This document shows, one piece after another, positions 9,657 to 18,898 of a stretch of DNA of 64,000 nucleotides. This stretch comes from Cellulomonas sp. PhB143. Lineage in GTDB: Bacteria > Actinomycetota > Actinomycetes > Actinomycetales > Cellulomonadaceae. The stretch's first letter is position 1; each line of letters begins with the position of its first letter. The position numbers and the translations under genes are program-made. The stretch is taken from contig NZ_RKIJ01000012.1 of the NCBI RefSeq assembly GCF_003752595.1, positions 310,001 through 374,000 on the forward strand, given 5' to 3'. The notes below the pieces were generated by a model that had not been told where the DNA came from, did not search any database, and worked only from the letters and a program-made list of their open reading frames with translations.

Positions 9657-10175
9657 TCAGGCCTGAACCGGCTCAATCACGACATAACGGTTCGGATCGG
9701 TTCCCGCCGAGTCGCTGTGCAGACCGGCTGCGGTGACGACGTCGTGGACGACCTTGCGCTCAAAGGCGTTCATGGGCGACAACGCGACCGGTTCGGAGGC
9801 CGTGCGCGCCCGCTCGATCGCTTCTTCAGCGATCGCGGTCAGCTCCGAACGGCGTGCCGCACGGTAGCCCGCGACATCGAGCATCAGTCTGCTGCGCTCC
9901 CCCGTCTTCGCCTGGACCGCGAGGCGCGTGAGCTCCTGCAGTGCGTCCAGGACCTCCCCCTCGGCACCCACGAGATCCGACAGCGCGCCCGCCTCGTCGG
10001 AGACGATCTCGACCGCGGCACGGTCGTGCTCGACGTCGATGTCGATGTCACCGTCGAGATCCGCGATGTCGAGCAGCTCCTCGAGGTAGTCCGCCGCGAT
10101 CTCGCCCTCCTCCTCGAGAGCCTTCGTCGGGTCCGCCGGCTCGCTGCTGGGGGTGGCTGCATCCGTGGATGTCAT
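9657..10175 (-). CDS. khpB: RNA-binding protein KhpB/Jag (KH-R3H)
   Basis: This cytoplasmic RNA-binding protein is cotranscribed with yidC in many Gram-positive bacteria. The 172-residue protein has an acidic N-terminus, a KH-like domain (DAGALSDLVGAEGEVLDALQELTRLA region) and a C-terminal R3H domain (LSPMNAFERKVVHDVV). It lacks the long Jag_N domain of firmicute Jag. ATG at 10175 has AAGGA upstream; an alternative ATG nine codons earlier exists. The position between yidC and rsmG matches the standard order. Confidence 0.9.
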   Translation of the reverse strand: MTSTDAATPSSEPADPTKALEEEGEIAADYLEELLDIADLDGDIDIDVEHDRAAVEIVSDEAGALSDLVGAEGEVLDALQELTRLAVQAKTGERSRLMLDVAGYRAARRSELTAIAEEAIERARTASEPVALSPMNAFERKVVHDVVTAAGLHSDSAGTDPNRYVVIEPVQA

Positions 10176-10231
10176 GTCTCGTCCTTCGTGGTTCGGGGTC
10201 ATGGTCCTGGCTCCGGAACGATCGGGAGCCG

Positions 10232-11479
10232 TCACCGCCCACCCGTCTTCTTCGGCTGCCCGGACCCGCTGGGCTTCTTCTGCGTCTTCGATCGGGCCTG
10301 CCCGGAGGCCGGCTGAGGACCGCCCTTGGCCTGGGCCCCGGAGCTCGCCTTTCCAGGCCCCCCGGATCCCGTTGCGGCAGGGCCGACGGGCTTCGTCGGC
10401 GACGTCGTCGATGCACCGTTCCCCACGACCGGCCCCTCGCTCGCCGAGCTCTCGTCCCCGCCCTCCGTGAGCGCGCCAGGACCGCTCGTCCCGCCGGACT
10501 GCGCCGGCGTGGCGCCAGCGCCTCCGGCCGGACGCGGCTTCTGGCGGTCCTTGCGCTTGGGCTGCTGGCGCTGGCCCTTGGGCCGCTCGATCACCGCCGT
10601 CTGCGTCGTGGTCTCGGCGGGGTCGATGCCCTTGGCGGCGGCCTTGCGTGCCTTGCGCTCCTTCATCAGCCGCTCGGCCTCGGAGCCGGGCGCCGGCATG
10701 CGCTTGATCGTGTAGAACTGCTGCCCCATCGACCAGAGGTTCGTCGTCGTCCAGTAGACGAGGACACCCACGGGGAAGTTGACGCCCGAGAAGGCGAAGA
10801 TGAAGGGCATCCCGTAGAGCATGATCTTCTGCGTCTGTGCCGCCGGGCCCTCGAGCGCGGCCTTCGGCATGTTCTTCATCGTCAGCTGGCGCTGGGTGAA
10901 GAACATGGTCGCGCACATCGCGAGGATCAGACAGGCGATGACGAGCTTGGCCTGCAGGTCGTCGGTCTGCAGGAAGACGTCCGAGAGCTTGGCCCCGAAG
11001 ACCGTCGAGCTCTCGATGTCTCCGGCGACGCTCTGGTTGATCGGCCCGATCGGGTCCTGGGCGCCGGTCGAGATCGGTCCCAGGCCGTGCAGCACACGGA
11101 AGAGCGCGAAGAAGATCGGCGACTGCAGAAGGATCGGCATGCACGAGGAGAACGGGTTGGTCTCGTGCTTCTTGTACAGCGCCATCGTCTCGCGGCTCAT
11201 TGCCTCGCGCGACGCGGGATCCTTCTTGTTCTTGTACTTCGCCTGGATGGCCTTGAGCTCCGGCTGCAGGAGCTGCATGCCGCGCGAGGCCTTGATCTGC
11301 TTGAAGAACAGCGGGATCAGGGCGATCCGGATCACGATCACGAGCACGACGATGGACAGCACCCACGCGGGACCCGCGCCGTCGGGGAACCCGATCAGCG
11401 TCAGGCCCTCGTGCGCGAGGTACATGATCCACGCCACGACCCATTCGATCGGGTAGAGGATCGTTCCGATGAAACCCAT
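10232..11479 (-). CDS. yidC: Membrane protein insertase YidC
   Basis: YidC inserts proteins into the cytoplasmic membrane, alone or with Sec. The 415-residue protein has the five-segment Gram-positive/actinobacterial core. An early segment is VLSIVVLVIVIRIALIPLFF, followed by the cytoplasmic hairpin KASRGMQLLQPELKAIQAKY. Further segments surround SCMPILLQSPIFFALFR, VGVLVYWTTTNLWSMGQQ and others. There is no large periplasmic domain. The C-terminal 150 residues form a basic Pro/Gly/Gln-rich tail that may contact ribosomes. It lies between yidD and khpB. Confidence 0.95.
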   Translation of the reverse strand: MGFIGTILYPIEWVVAWIMYLAHEGLTLIGFPDGAGPAWVLSIVVLVIVIRIALIPLFFKQIKASRGMQLLQPELKAIQAKYKNKKDPASREAMSRETMALYKKHETNPFSSCMPILLQSPIFFALFRVLHGLGPISTGAQDPIGPINQSVAGDIESSTVFGAKLSDVFLQTDDLQAKLVIACLILAMCATMFFTQRQLTMKNMPKAALEGPAAQTQKIMLYGMPFIFAFSGVNFPVGVLVYWTTTNLWSMGQQFYTIKRMPAPGSEAERLMKERKARKAAAKGIDPAETTTQTAVIERPKGQRQQPKRKDRQKPRPAGGAGATPAQSGGTSGPGALTEGGDESSASEGPVVGNGASTTSPTKPVGPAATGSGGPGKASSGAQAKGGPQPASGQARSKTQKKPSGSGQPKKTGGR

Positions 11480-11538
11480 CTCTGGTGCTCCCTAACCTTC
11501 TGTCACGTGCTGACCGGCCGCGTCACCGCGGGCAGAAG

Positions 11539-11889
11539 TCATGCGGGCGGGTGGTGATGTTCGTGATCGACCAGGCTGCCGGGGACGTCGTCCACGCCGC
11601 CGTTGCTCCAGGGGTTGCAGCGCAGCAGCCGCCAGGCCGCCAGTCGGCCCCCGGTGAGCACCCCGTGCTGGCGCAGCGCCACGACCGCGTACTGCGAGCA
11701 GGAGGGGTAGTACTTGCACGTCGGCGGCGTCATGGGCGAGATCCAGCGTTGGTACAGATGCACGAGGGCCACAAGTACAACGACGGGGAAGCGCCTGACG
11801 GCAGCGAACGCGCGTGACCCACGCGACGTTCCGGTCCTGCCCCGGTGCGACCGGACCGTCGCGCCGGCGGGATGTGCCGCCGCCGTCAT
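11539..11889 (-). CDS. yidD: Membrane protein insertion efficiency factor YidD
   Basis: The 116-residue protein contains the family hallmark [23 protein letters not shown] and the downstream [17 protein letters not shown] motif. YidD is a small membrane-associated factor that aids YidC-dependent insertion. The start overlaps the rnpA stop by four bases. The N-terminal 30 residues are basic and low-complexity, so a later start is possible. Confidence 0.93.
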   Translation of the reverse strand: MTAAAHPAGATVRSHRGRTGTSRGSRAFAAVRRFPVVVLVALVHLYQRWISPMTPPTCKYYPSCSQYAVVALRQHGVLTGGRLAAWRLLRCNPWSNGGVDDVPGSLVDHEHHHPPA

Positions 11890-12281
11890 CGACCCTCTCC
11901 CGCGACGGTCGCCGTGCTCTGCCGGGCATCGACCCGCGAGGATGCCCGCGCGAGGTTGCGCGCCAGGTCACGGTCGAGCTCCGCGTAGTCCGCCGCGGCC
12001 GCACCGGGGAGCGCACGCACCACCACACGCGCCCGCGAGGGGCAGGCGTCGAGGTGCTCGCGCGCGGACGCGCGCAGCCGGCGCTTCACCAGGTTGCGCT
12101 GCACGGCGTTGCCCACGGCGCGCGAGACCACGAACCCGAACCTGGGTACGACGACGCTCCCGGGCTCGTCGGAGCCCGGGAGCATGTGGACGACCATCGT
12201 GCTGCTCCCGGCACGCAGACCCTGCCGCACCGTCGTCCGAAAGTCGGAGGGGCGGCGGAGCCGGTGAGCCGGGGGAAGCAC
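11886..12281 (-). CDS. rnpA: Ribonuclease P protein component
   Basis: RnpA is the protein subunit of RNase P, which matures tRNA 5' ends. The 131-residue sequence has [41 protein letters not shown] (the conserved RNR region) and [19 protein letters not shown] at 12281 gives the family start VLPPAHRL and leaves one base after the rpmH stop, consistent with the rpmH-rnpA operon. Its end overlaps yidD. Confidence 0.94.
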   Translation of the reverse strand: MLPPAHRLRRPSDFRTTVRQGLRAGSSTMVVHMLPGSDEPGSVVVPRFGFVVSRAVGNAVQRNLVKRRLRASAREHLDACPSRARVVVRALPGAAAADYAELDRDLARNLARASSRVDARQSTATVAGEGR

Positions 12282-12282
12282 C

Positions 12283-12420
12283 TCAGGCAGAGAGCTCGGT
12301 GCGACCCTTGCGGCGGCGCGCCGCAAGGATGCTGCGGCCCGCGCGCGTGCGCATCCGCAGACGGAAGCCGTGGGTCTTCGCACGACGGCGGGTGTTCGGC
12401 TGGAAGGTCCGCTTGCTCAC
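12283..12420 (-). CDS. rpmH: 50S ribosomal protein L34
   Basis: This 45-residue protein, [18 protein letters not shown] through [11 protein letters not shown], is the complete bL34 sequence of the large ribosomal subunit. The GTG start has GGAG five to nine bases upstream. It is the first gene of the rpmH-rnpA-yidD-yidC-khpB-rsmG run and is divergent from dnaA. Confidence 0.97.
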   Translation of the reverse strand: MSKRTFQPNTRRRAKTHGFRLRMRTRAGRSILAARRRKGRTELSA

Positions 12421-12810
12421 GAGTGCTCCAAGGGCGTCGGGGGTCACACCGTCTTGTCCCGACGATGCAGTACGTACGAATGATGGTCCCGTCCCCGGTC
12501 CACGCCGGGCGCCCGCACGCTTGCGCGCTGAGCACCGTGGTCGTGACCTCGTCGACCGGACTGCACCCCGGAACGAGGGCATGCCAGACGACCTGGAACG
12601 GCTGTATGACGTTACGCCGCGGGGCCGCGCGACGTCAAACCGACGAACCGTACCCCTCGTCACAGCGCGGTGCACATCGGCCGCGCACGTCCTGGCGCAG
12701 ACGTCCGCACAGGTTGTGGAAAACTTTGTGGATAACAGCGTACCGTGCGAGACTCCCGCATCGGAAGACCCGCGGTCCGCTCCCGTTCCGCCGCACAGAA
12801 GGAGGCGCCC
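12421..12810. promoter_or_regulatory. rpmH-dnaA divergent promoter region with DnaA boxes
   Basis: This 390-bp spacer must hold the promoters for rpmH (minus) and dnaA (plus). Near the dnaA side are a perfect DnaA box TGTGGATAA (12727-12735) and, 12 bases before it, the weaker TGTGGAAAA (12715-12723). These suggest autoregulation of dnaA or an auxiliary origin element. The dnaA ribosome binding site AAGGAGG lies just before 12811. Confidence 0.75.
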
Positions 12811-14241
12811 GTGCCGTCAGTCGACGACTCCATCGAGGAGGTCTGGTCCCAGACCATCTCGACGCTCGAGTCGAACCCGGACCTGTCCAGCCGGCAGCTC
12901 GCCTACATCCGGCTGGCGAAGCCGATGGGCATCCTCGACGACACCGTCTTCCTCGCCGTCTCCCACGAGCACACGCGCTCGTACCTCGAGACGAACGTGC
13001 GCGACGAGCTCATCGGCGCGATCGCCTCCGTGCTCGGCCGCGACGTCCGGTTCGCCATCACCGTCGACCCGCAGATCAGCGCCGAGTCCCCGTCCGGGCC
13101 CAGCCGCCCGGCGCCGGACCAGGACCCGGGCACGACGACGTCCGACGACACGCTGCCTCCCGAGCCGGAACGTCCCGCCGCCTCCGCATCCCCGCGGCCC
13201 GCGGAGCCGACGCGGCTGAACCCGAAGTACGTCTTCGAGACCTTCGTCATCGGCTCGTCCAACAGGTTCGCCCACGCCGCGGCCGTCGCCGTCGCCGAGG
13301 CACCGGCGAAGGCCTACAACCCGTTGTTCATCTACGGCGACTCCGGACTGGGCAAGACGCACCTGCTGCACGCGATCGGCCACTACGCGCACAACCTGTA
13401 CCCCCACGTCCGGGTGCGCTACGTGAACTCCGAGGAGTTCACCAACGACTTCATCAACTCGATCGGCGAGGGGAAGGCCGGCGCCTTCCAACGGCGCTAC
13501 CGGGACGTCGACGTGCTCCTCATCGACGACATCCAGTTCCTGCAGGGCAAGGAACAGACGATGGAGGAGTTCTTCCACACCTTCAACGCGCTGCACAACG
13601 CCAACAAGCAGGTCGTCATCACCTCGGACCTGCCGCCCAAGCAGCTGGCGGGGTTCGAGGACCGGCTGCGGTCGCGGTTCGAGTGGGGCCTGATCACCGA
13701 CGTCCAGCCGCCCGACCTCGAGACCCGCATCGCGATCCTCCGCAAGAAGGCGAGCAACGAGAACCTGGCCGCGCCGGCCGACGTCCTGTCGTACATCGGC
13801 TCCAAGATCTCGACGAACATCCGCGAGCTCGAGGGCGCGCTGATCCGGGTCACGGCCTTCGCGAACCTCAACCGGCAGCAGGTGGATCTCGCCCTGGCCG
13901 AGATCGTCCTCAAGGACCTGATCACGGACAACGACACCACGGAGATCACACCGGCGGACGTGATCGCGCAGACCGCCGGCTACTTCGGTCTGACCATCGA
14001 CGACCTGTGCGGGAGCTCGCGGTCCCGGGTGCTCGTGACGGCGAGACAGATCGCCATGTACCTCTGTCGCGAGCTGACGGACCTGTCCCTGCCGAAGATC
14101 GGTCAGCAGTTCGGTGGCAGGGACCACACGACCGTCATGCACGCGAACCGCAAGATCGCCGACCAGATGGCCGAGCGGCGCTCGACCTACAACCAGGTCA
14201 CCGAGCTCACGAGCAGGATCAAGCAGCAGCACCGCGGCTGA
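12811..14241 (+). CDS. dnaA: Chromosomal replication initiator protein DnaA
   Basis: DnaA binds DnaA boxes and opens the origin. The 476-residue protein has domain I at the N-terminus ([13 protein letters not shown]), a Pro/Ser/Asp-rich domain II linker and the AAA+ domain III. That domain carries Walker [16 protein letters not shown] (about residue 176) and Walker [14 protein letters not shown]. Domain IV has the signature [15 protein letters not shown] (about residue 434). GTG at 12811 follows AAGGAGG by five bases. A strong hairpin follows the stop. Confidence 0.98.
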   Translation: MPSVDDSIEEVWSQTISTLESNPDLSSRQLAYIRLAKPMGILDDTVFLAVSHEHTRSYLETNVRDELIGAIASVLGRDVRFAITVDPQISAESPSGPSRPAPDQDPGTTTSDDTLPPEPERPAASASPRPAEPTRLNPKYVFETFVIGSSNRFAHAAAVAVAEAPAKAYNPLFIYGDSGLGKTHLLHAIGHYAHNLYPHVRVRYVNSEEFTNDFINSIGEGKAGAFQRRYRDVDVLLIDDIQFLQGKEQTMEEFFHTFNALHNANKQVVITSDLPPKQLAGFEDRLRSRFEWGLITDVQPPDLETRIAILRKKASNENLAAPADVLSYIGSKISTNIRELEGALIRVTAFANLNRQQVDLALAEIVLKDLITDNDTTEITPADVIAQTAGYFGLTIDDLCGSSRSRVLVTARQIAMYLCRELTDLSLPKIGQQFGGRDHTTVMHANRKIADQMAERRSTYNQVTELTSRIKQQHRG

Positions 14242-14253
14242 CGCGCAGGCTCA

Positions 14254-14286
14254 GGAGCCCCGGACCTCGTCGAGGTCCGGGGCTCC
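14254..14286 (+). terminator. Terminator after dnaA
   Basis: An almost uninterrupted inverted repeat (GGAGCCCCGGACCTCG with its complement) forms a stem of at least 14 bp immediately downstream of dnaA, shielding the origin spacer from dnaA transcription. Confidence 0.8.
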
Positions 14287-14718
14287 GTCGTTCCTGGCAG
14301 GTCGTGGGCCCTGGCTGGCCCTGATGAAGGTGTGTGAATATCCCTGGAGGGAACAAGTCGTCGTCGTCATCGCACCTGTGGATCCTGTGGGAGACGGATG
14401 TCCGCGCAGGTCAGCGTCCGATTCCCGCTGTGGATCGCGCGCCGGGGCGGTTGTGGACAACTCGCGCCGTCTGTGGAGAGTCGTCTTCCGTTCACAGTCC
14501 GTCCACCGTGCCGAGGTCCGTCCTCCACATGAATCGGCCGCTCGTCCACAGTTATCCACAGTGCTGTACACAGCTGTGTACATCGGCCCTGGACAGCGGC
14601 CTGCGGTGGGTCCGCAGGCCGCATGGATTTCCGACATACTGAGCGTGCCGTAGTGTGCGAGCGACGGTCGGTGGCGTGCGCCCTCGGCCGTCGACGAGGT
14701 TCGACGAGAGGTTGTGGG
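14287..14718. other. oriC: Chromosomal replication origin (oriC), dnaA-dnaN spacer
   Basis: The spacer is studded with DnaA-box-like sequences on both strands: TGTGGACAA (14452-14460) and TTATCCACA (14552-14560) are perfect. TGTGGATCC (14377), TGTGGATCG (14429), TGTGGAGAG (14472) and TCGTCCACA (14542) are near matches. It contains relatively AT-rich patches for this genome and an 18-bp palindrome near the dnaN side. Location between dnaA and dnaN is the standard actinobacterial origin site. Confidence 0.9.
14565..14582. repeat. 18-bp perfect palindrome in oriC
   Basis: TGTACACAGCTGTGTACA is a perfect inverted repeat adjacent to the TTATCCACA box. It could be a regulator-binding site or part of the unwinding region; no function is assigned. 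Confidence 0.7.
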
Positions 14719-15849
14719 ATGAAGTTCAGGGTCGACCGGGACGTCTTGGCCGAGGCCGTGACCTGGACCGCCCGGACCCTCCCGACACGTCCGCCGGCAC
14801 CGGTGCTGGCGGGGGTCCGGATCGAGGCGGACCTCGACGGGACGCTCAGCCTGTCCAGCTTCGACTACGAGGTGTCCGCGCGCTCGGAGATCGCCGCCGA
14901 CGTGAGCGAGGCCGGCACCGTCCTCGTGTCCGGCCGGCTCCTCGCCGAGATCTCCCGCGCGCTCCCGGCGAAGCCGGTGGACGTCGTCGTCGACGGCACC
15001 AAGGTCGTCGTCACGTGCGGCGCCAGCCGGTTCACGTTGCTGACGATGCCGGTAGAGGACTACCCCGCGCTGCCCGCGATGCCCGACGTCTCGGGCACCG
15101 TCGGCGGTGACGAGCTGACGAACGCCGTCGCGCAGGTCAGCGTCGCCGCGAGCCGCGACGACACCCTCCCCCTGCTGACCGGCGTCCGGATGGAGATCGA
15201 CGGCGAGAACATCACGCTGCTGGCGACGGACCGGTACCGGCTCGCCCTGCGCGAGCTGACCTGGAACCCGAGCTCGCCGTCCTTCTCGTCGGTGGCGCTG
15301 GTCCGGGCCCGCACGCTCACGGACGTCGCGAAGTCACTCGGGAGCTCCAGCACGGTGAACGTTGCGCTCAGCACGGGTGCCGGCGTGGACCTCATCGGCT
15401 TCGAGGCCGGTGGCAGGCACACGACCTCGCAGCTCGTCGACGGCGACTACCCCCCGGTGCGGCGCCTCTTCCCGGACGAGACCCCGATCCACGCCGTCGT
15501 ACCGACGGGCGCCCTGATCGACGCGGCCAAGCGGGTCGCGCTCGTCGCCGAGCGCAACACCCCCATCCGGCTCACGTTCAGCGACGGCCAGGTGGTGCTC
15601 GACGCGGGACAGGGTGATGATGCCCAGGCGAGCGAGGCCCTCGAGGCCGTGCTCGTGGGCGAGGAGATCTCCGTGGCCTTCAACCCGCAGTTCCTGCTCG
15701 ACGGGCTGGGCGCGCTGGGGACCGACTTCGTCCGGATGGGCTTCACCCACCCGAACAAGCCGGTCGAGTTCACCGGGCAGGGGTCGCTCGACGGCGAGGC
15801 CACCTCGTCGTACCGCTACCTGCTCGTCCCGATCCGCTTCGCCGGCTGA
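14719..15849 (+). CDS. dnaN: DNA polymerase III beta subunit (sliding clamp)
   Basis: DnaN forms the dimeric processivity ring of replicative polymerase. The 376-residue protein spans three clamp domains: MKFRVDRDVLAEAV, the middle VAASRDDTLPLLTGVRMEI with LLATDRYRLALREL, and the C-terminal YLLVPIRFAG hydrophobic groove end, close to the usual YLLMPVR. ATG 14719 follows GAGAGG. Length is normal. It directly follows the origin and precedes gnd and recF. Confidence 0.97.
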   Translation: MKFRVDRDVLAEAVTWTARTLPTRPPAPVLAGVRIEADLDGTLSLSSFDYEVSARSEIAADVSEAGTVLVSGRLLAEISRALPAKPVDVVVDGTKVVVTCGASRFTLLTMPVEDYPALPAMPDVSGTVGGDELTNAVAQVSVAASRDDTLPLLTGVRMEIDGENITLLATDRYRLALRELTWNPSSPSFSSVALVRARTLTDVAKSLGSSSTVNVALSTGAGVDLIGFEAGGRHTTSQLVDGDYPPVRRLFPDETPIHAVVPTGALIDAAKRVALVAERNTPIRLTFSDGQVVLDAGQGDDAQASEALEAVLVGEEISVAFNPQFLLDGLGALGTDFVRMGFTHPNKPVEFTGQGSLDGEATSSYRYLLVPIRFAG

Positions 15850-15886
15850 CCACCGCACCAGGACGCACACTCGAGAAGGGCGAACG

Positions 15887-16780
15887 ATGCACATCGGACT
15901 CGTTGGGCTGGGGAAGATGGGCGCGAACATGCGCACCAGGCTGCGCGGCGCCGGGATCGAGGTGACGGGCTACGACCGCAACCCCGACGTGTCGGACGCC
16001 GCGTCGGTCGCCGAGATGGTCGACGCGCTGCCCGCCGGGGAGCGGATCGTGTGGGTCATGGTGCCCGCCGGTGGCCCGACGGACGCCGTCGTGGACGAGC
16101 TGGCCGGGCTGCTGTCCGCGGGCGACATCGTCATCGAGGGCGGCAACTCCCACTTCGCCGACGACGCCCGGCACGCCGAGCAGCTCGCCGGCACCGGCGT
16201 CGGCTACCTCGACTGTGGCGTCTCCGGAGGGGTCTGGGGCCTCGAGAACGGCTACGGGCTCATGGTGGGCGGAGACGAGCAGCACGTGCGCGCAGCGCTG
16301 CCGGTCTTCGACGCGCTGCGGCCGGAGGGACCCCGCGAGGAGGGGTTCGTGCACGCGGGCGACGTCGGTGCCGGGCACTACGCCAAGATGGTGCACAACG
16401 GTATCGAGTACGGCCTCATGCAGGCATACGCCGAGGGCTTCGAGCTGCTCGAGGCCAAGGACATCGTCAAGGACGTCCCCGGCACGCTCAAGGCCTGGAC
16501 CCGGGGCACGGTCGTGCGCTCCTGGCTCCTGGAGCTGCTCGTCCTCGCCCTCGAGCAGGACCCGGGCCTCGGGCAGATCAGCGACTGGGTCGAGGACTCC
16601 GGCGAGGGTCGCTGGACCGTCGACGAGGCGATCGACAGCGCCGTGCCGGTCCCGGTGATCTCCGCAGCGCTCTTCGCCCGCTTCGCGTCGCGCCAGGGGG
16701 CGTCTCCCGCGATGAAGGCGGTCGCCGCCCTGCGCCAGCAGTTCGGTGGTCATGCGACGAAGCCTTCCGCCGACGGCTGA
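15887..16780 (+). CDS. gnd: 6-phosphogluconate dehydrogenase, decarboxylating (short form)
   Basis: The enzyme converts 6-phosphogluconate to ribulose 5-phosphate and CO2 in the pentose phosphate pathway. The 297-residue protein is the short GntZ/YqeC-like type rather than the 470-residue form. It has the dinucleotide motif GLVGLGKMGANM, the substrate motif GGNSHFADD and the catalytic-lysine segment HYAKMVHNGIEYGLMQAYAEG. AGAAGGG precedes the ATG. Location between dnaN and recF is typical of many actinobacteria. NAD versus NADP preference is not read here. Confidence 0.93.
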   Translation: MHIGLVGLGKMGANMRTRLRGAGIEVTGYDRNPDVSDAASVAEMVDALPAGERIVWVMVPAGGPTDAVVDELAGLLSAGDIVIEGGNSHFADDARHAEQLAGTGVGYLDCGVSGGVWGLENGYGLMVGGDEQHVRAALPVFDALRPEGPREEGFVHAGDVGAGHYAKMVHNGIEYGLMQAYAEGFELLEAKDIVKDVPGTLKAWTRGTVVRSWLLELLVLALEQDPGLGQISDWVEDSGEGRWTVDEAIDSAVPVPVISAALFARFASRQGASPAMKAVAALRQQFGGHATKPSADG

Positions 16781-16831
16781 CCGGGCCGGGGCGCCCCTTC
16801 CCGCCCCTGTGCACATCTCGAAGGCTCACTG

Positions 16832-18073
16832 ATGTACATCTCCCACCTGTCCCTCGTGGACTTCCGCTCCTACGAGACGGTGGACCTCGAGCTCGGCCCC
16901 GGGGTGACGACCATGGTCGGCCCCAACGGGCAGGGCAAGACCAACCTGGTCGAGGCCGTGGGCTACCTCGCGACGCTCGGGTCGCACCGCGTCGCGAGCG
17001 ACGCCGCGCTCGTGCGCTCGGGCGCGGAGCGCGCCGTCGTCCGGGCCCGCGTGGTCCGCGGCGACCGGGCGCAGACCGTGGAGCTCGAGGTGAACCCGGG
17101 CCGGAGCAACCGCGCGCGGATCAACCGGGGAGCGCTCGGCAGGGCCCGCGACGTGCTGGGCATCGTGCGCACCGTGCTGTTCGCACCGGAGGATCTCGCG
17201 CTCGTCAAGGGGGAGCCCGACGGCCGCCGCAGGTTCCTCGACCAGCTCTCGGTCCTCCTGGTGCCGCGGTCGGCGGCCCTGCTCGTCGACTACGACCGCG
17301 TCCTGCGCCAGCGCAACGCGCTGCTGCGCTCGGCGTCGGCGGGACGGCGGCGCGGCGGGCGCGGGCCGTCCGGTCCCCCGCCCGAGGGCGACCCGCTCGC
17401 CACGCTCGACGTGTGGGACGCCCGGCTGGCGTCGCTCGGGGCGCAGGTGCTGGCGCTGCGGGCGGAGATCGTCGCGGGCCTCGCGCCCTACGTGGCGGCC
17501 GCGTACGACGAGGTCTCGGCGGGACAGGGCGCCGCGGAGATCCGGTACCGCTCGACCTCGGACGAGGCCCTGGCAGATCCCGGCGTCCGGGACGGCGCGC
17601 GCGAGCCGGAGGAGGCGTCCGCCGTCGGGCTGGAGGCACGGCTCCTCGAGGCGCTGGTCTCCGTGCGCGAGCGCGAGCTCGAGCGCGGGGTCACCCTCGT
17701 GGGGCCGCACCGGGACGACGTGGTCCTCACGCTGGCCGGGCTGCCGGCCAAGGGGTACGCCAGCCACGGGGAGTCGTGGTCCTTCGCGCTCGCGCTGCGC
17801 CTCGCGTCCTACCGGGTGATGACCGACGGCGTCCCGGAGGATCTCGTGCTCCTCTCCGGGGCGGCCGACTGGGGCGCGGACGGCGAGCCGATCCTGGTGC
17901 TCGACGACGTTTTCGCCGAGCTCGACGCGCGCCGGCGCGAACGCCTGGCGCGGATGGTGGCGGACGGGGGGCAGGTGCTCATCACGGCCGCAGTGGCCGA
18001 GGACGTCCCCGCCGGGCTCGACGGCGCGCAGATCCAGGTGTCGACGGGACGGGCCGAGCGTGTCGACGACTGA
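16832..18073 (+). CDS. recF: DNA replication/repair protein RecF
   Basis: RecF is an SMC-like ATPase that loads RecA at gaps through RecR/RecO. The 413-residue protein has [17 protein letters not shown], Walker [10 protein letters not shown] (residues about 30-38), the [15 protein letters not shown] motif, the PHRDD segment and Walker [21 protein letters not shown] Gly/Arg/Pro-rich insertion near residue 170 is lineage-specific. The last codons overlap the start of dciA by 14 bases. Confidence 0.96.
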   Translation: MYISHLSLVDFRSYETVDLELGPGVTTMVGPNGQGKTNLVEAVGYLATLGSHRVASDAALVRSGAERAVVRARVVRGDRAQTVELEVNPGRSNRARINRGALGRARDVLGIVRTVLFAPEDLALVKGEPDGRRRFLDQLSVLLVPRSAALLVDYDRVLRQRNALLRSASAGRRRGGRGPSGPPPEGDPLATLDVWDARLASLGAQVLALRAEIVAGLAPYVAAAYDEVSAGQGAAEIRYRSTSDEALADPGVRDGAREPEEASAVGLEARLLEALVSVRERELERGVTLVGPHRDDVVLTLAGLPAKGYASHGESWSFALALRLASYRVMTDGVPEDLVLLSGAADWGADGEPILVLDDVFAELDARRRERLARMVADGGQVLITAAVAEDVPAGLDGAQIQVSTGRAERVDD

Positions 18074-18674
18074 TCCGGGCCCCGAGCCCGCCGACGAGCC
18101 CGCCGAGGGCGCAGGCACAGGCACCGGCACCGGCCCCGAGGACGACGACGGCACGGGCGGTCGCGCGCTCGACGAGCTGGTCGACCTCACTCCCCCGGCG
18201 ACGGTCGCCAAGCAGGCGCTCGACCGCGCCCGGGCGGGCGCGCGGGCGCGCGGGCTGCGCCCGGGCAAGCGCGTGCCGAACCCGCTGGCGGACGGTCCGC
18301 GACCGGGGGGCCCCGGCGCGCGCGACCCTCAGCTCTTCGGCGAGGTCGTGACCAGCTTCTTGAGCCACCGCGGCTGGACGCCCGACGTGACGGTCGGCGG
18401 CGTCGTCGGCCGCTGGCGCGAGGTGGTGGGCGACCAGGTGGCGGACCACTGCACGCCCGAGACCTTCGAGGACCACGTGCTCGTGGTGCGCACCGACTCC
18501 TCGGCCTGGGCCGCCCAGGTCAAGATCCTCGTCCCGAGGCTCCTGCAGCGGCTGGCGGAGGAGGTCGGCGACGGCGTCGTGCACGACGTCCGGGTCCTGG
18601 GCCCGGCGGGTCCGTCGTTCCGTCGCGGCCCCCGGACGGTGCGCGGTCCGGGGCCGCGCGACACCTGGGGATAG
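18060..18674 (+). CDS. dciA: DUF721 protein, DciA-like helicase loader
   Basis: This 204-residue protein has a long acidic/Gly-rich N-terminus (about 90 residues). The DUF721 domain follows, around [51 protein letters not shown]721/DciA proteins load the replicative helicase in bacteria lacking DnaC/DnaI, which fits its position between recF and gyrB. GTG 18060 overlaps the recF stop, implying coupling. Confidence 0.85.
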   Translation: MSTTDPGPEPADEPAEGAGTGTGTGPEDDDGTGGRALDELVDLTPPATVAKQALDRARAGARARGLRPGKRVPNPLADGPRPGGPGARDPQLFGEVVTSFLSHRGWTPDVTVGGVVGRWREVVGDQVADHCTPETFEDHVLVVRTDSSAWAAQVKILVPRLLQRLAEEVGDGVVHDVRVLGPAGPSFRRGPRTVRGPGPRDTWG

Positions 18675-18898
18675 CGGGGCGTCGGAGGCCGGCGCACGCC
18701 TGTGGAGAAACCTTGTGGACAACCCGGATCTCCCTGGGAATCGTGCGATCCCGGGTAGGATGGACAGGTCAGTCCGGTCGCGCAGAACGACCCGTCCACC
18801 ACTTCGGCGGTGGACGGTGTGTCCGTGCGTGTCCGGGACCGTGATCCGCATGCCGAGCCCACCGGGTCGGCCTGCGAGGACGAGGAGCTCCCCACCCC
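18675..18898 (+). promoter_or_regulatory. gyrB leader with DnaA box and UUCG hairpin
   Basis: The spacer holds a perfect DnaA box TGTGGACAA (18714-18722). Further down, a hairpin pairs CCGTCCACC (18792-18800) with GGTGGACGG (18809-18817), with a C-UUCG-G loop inside. The hairpin lies about 80 bases before the gyrB start and could affect expression of the gyrase operon. No T tract follows, so it does not look like a simple terminator. Confidence 0.55.
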
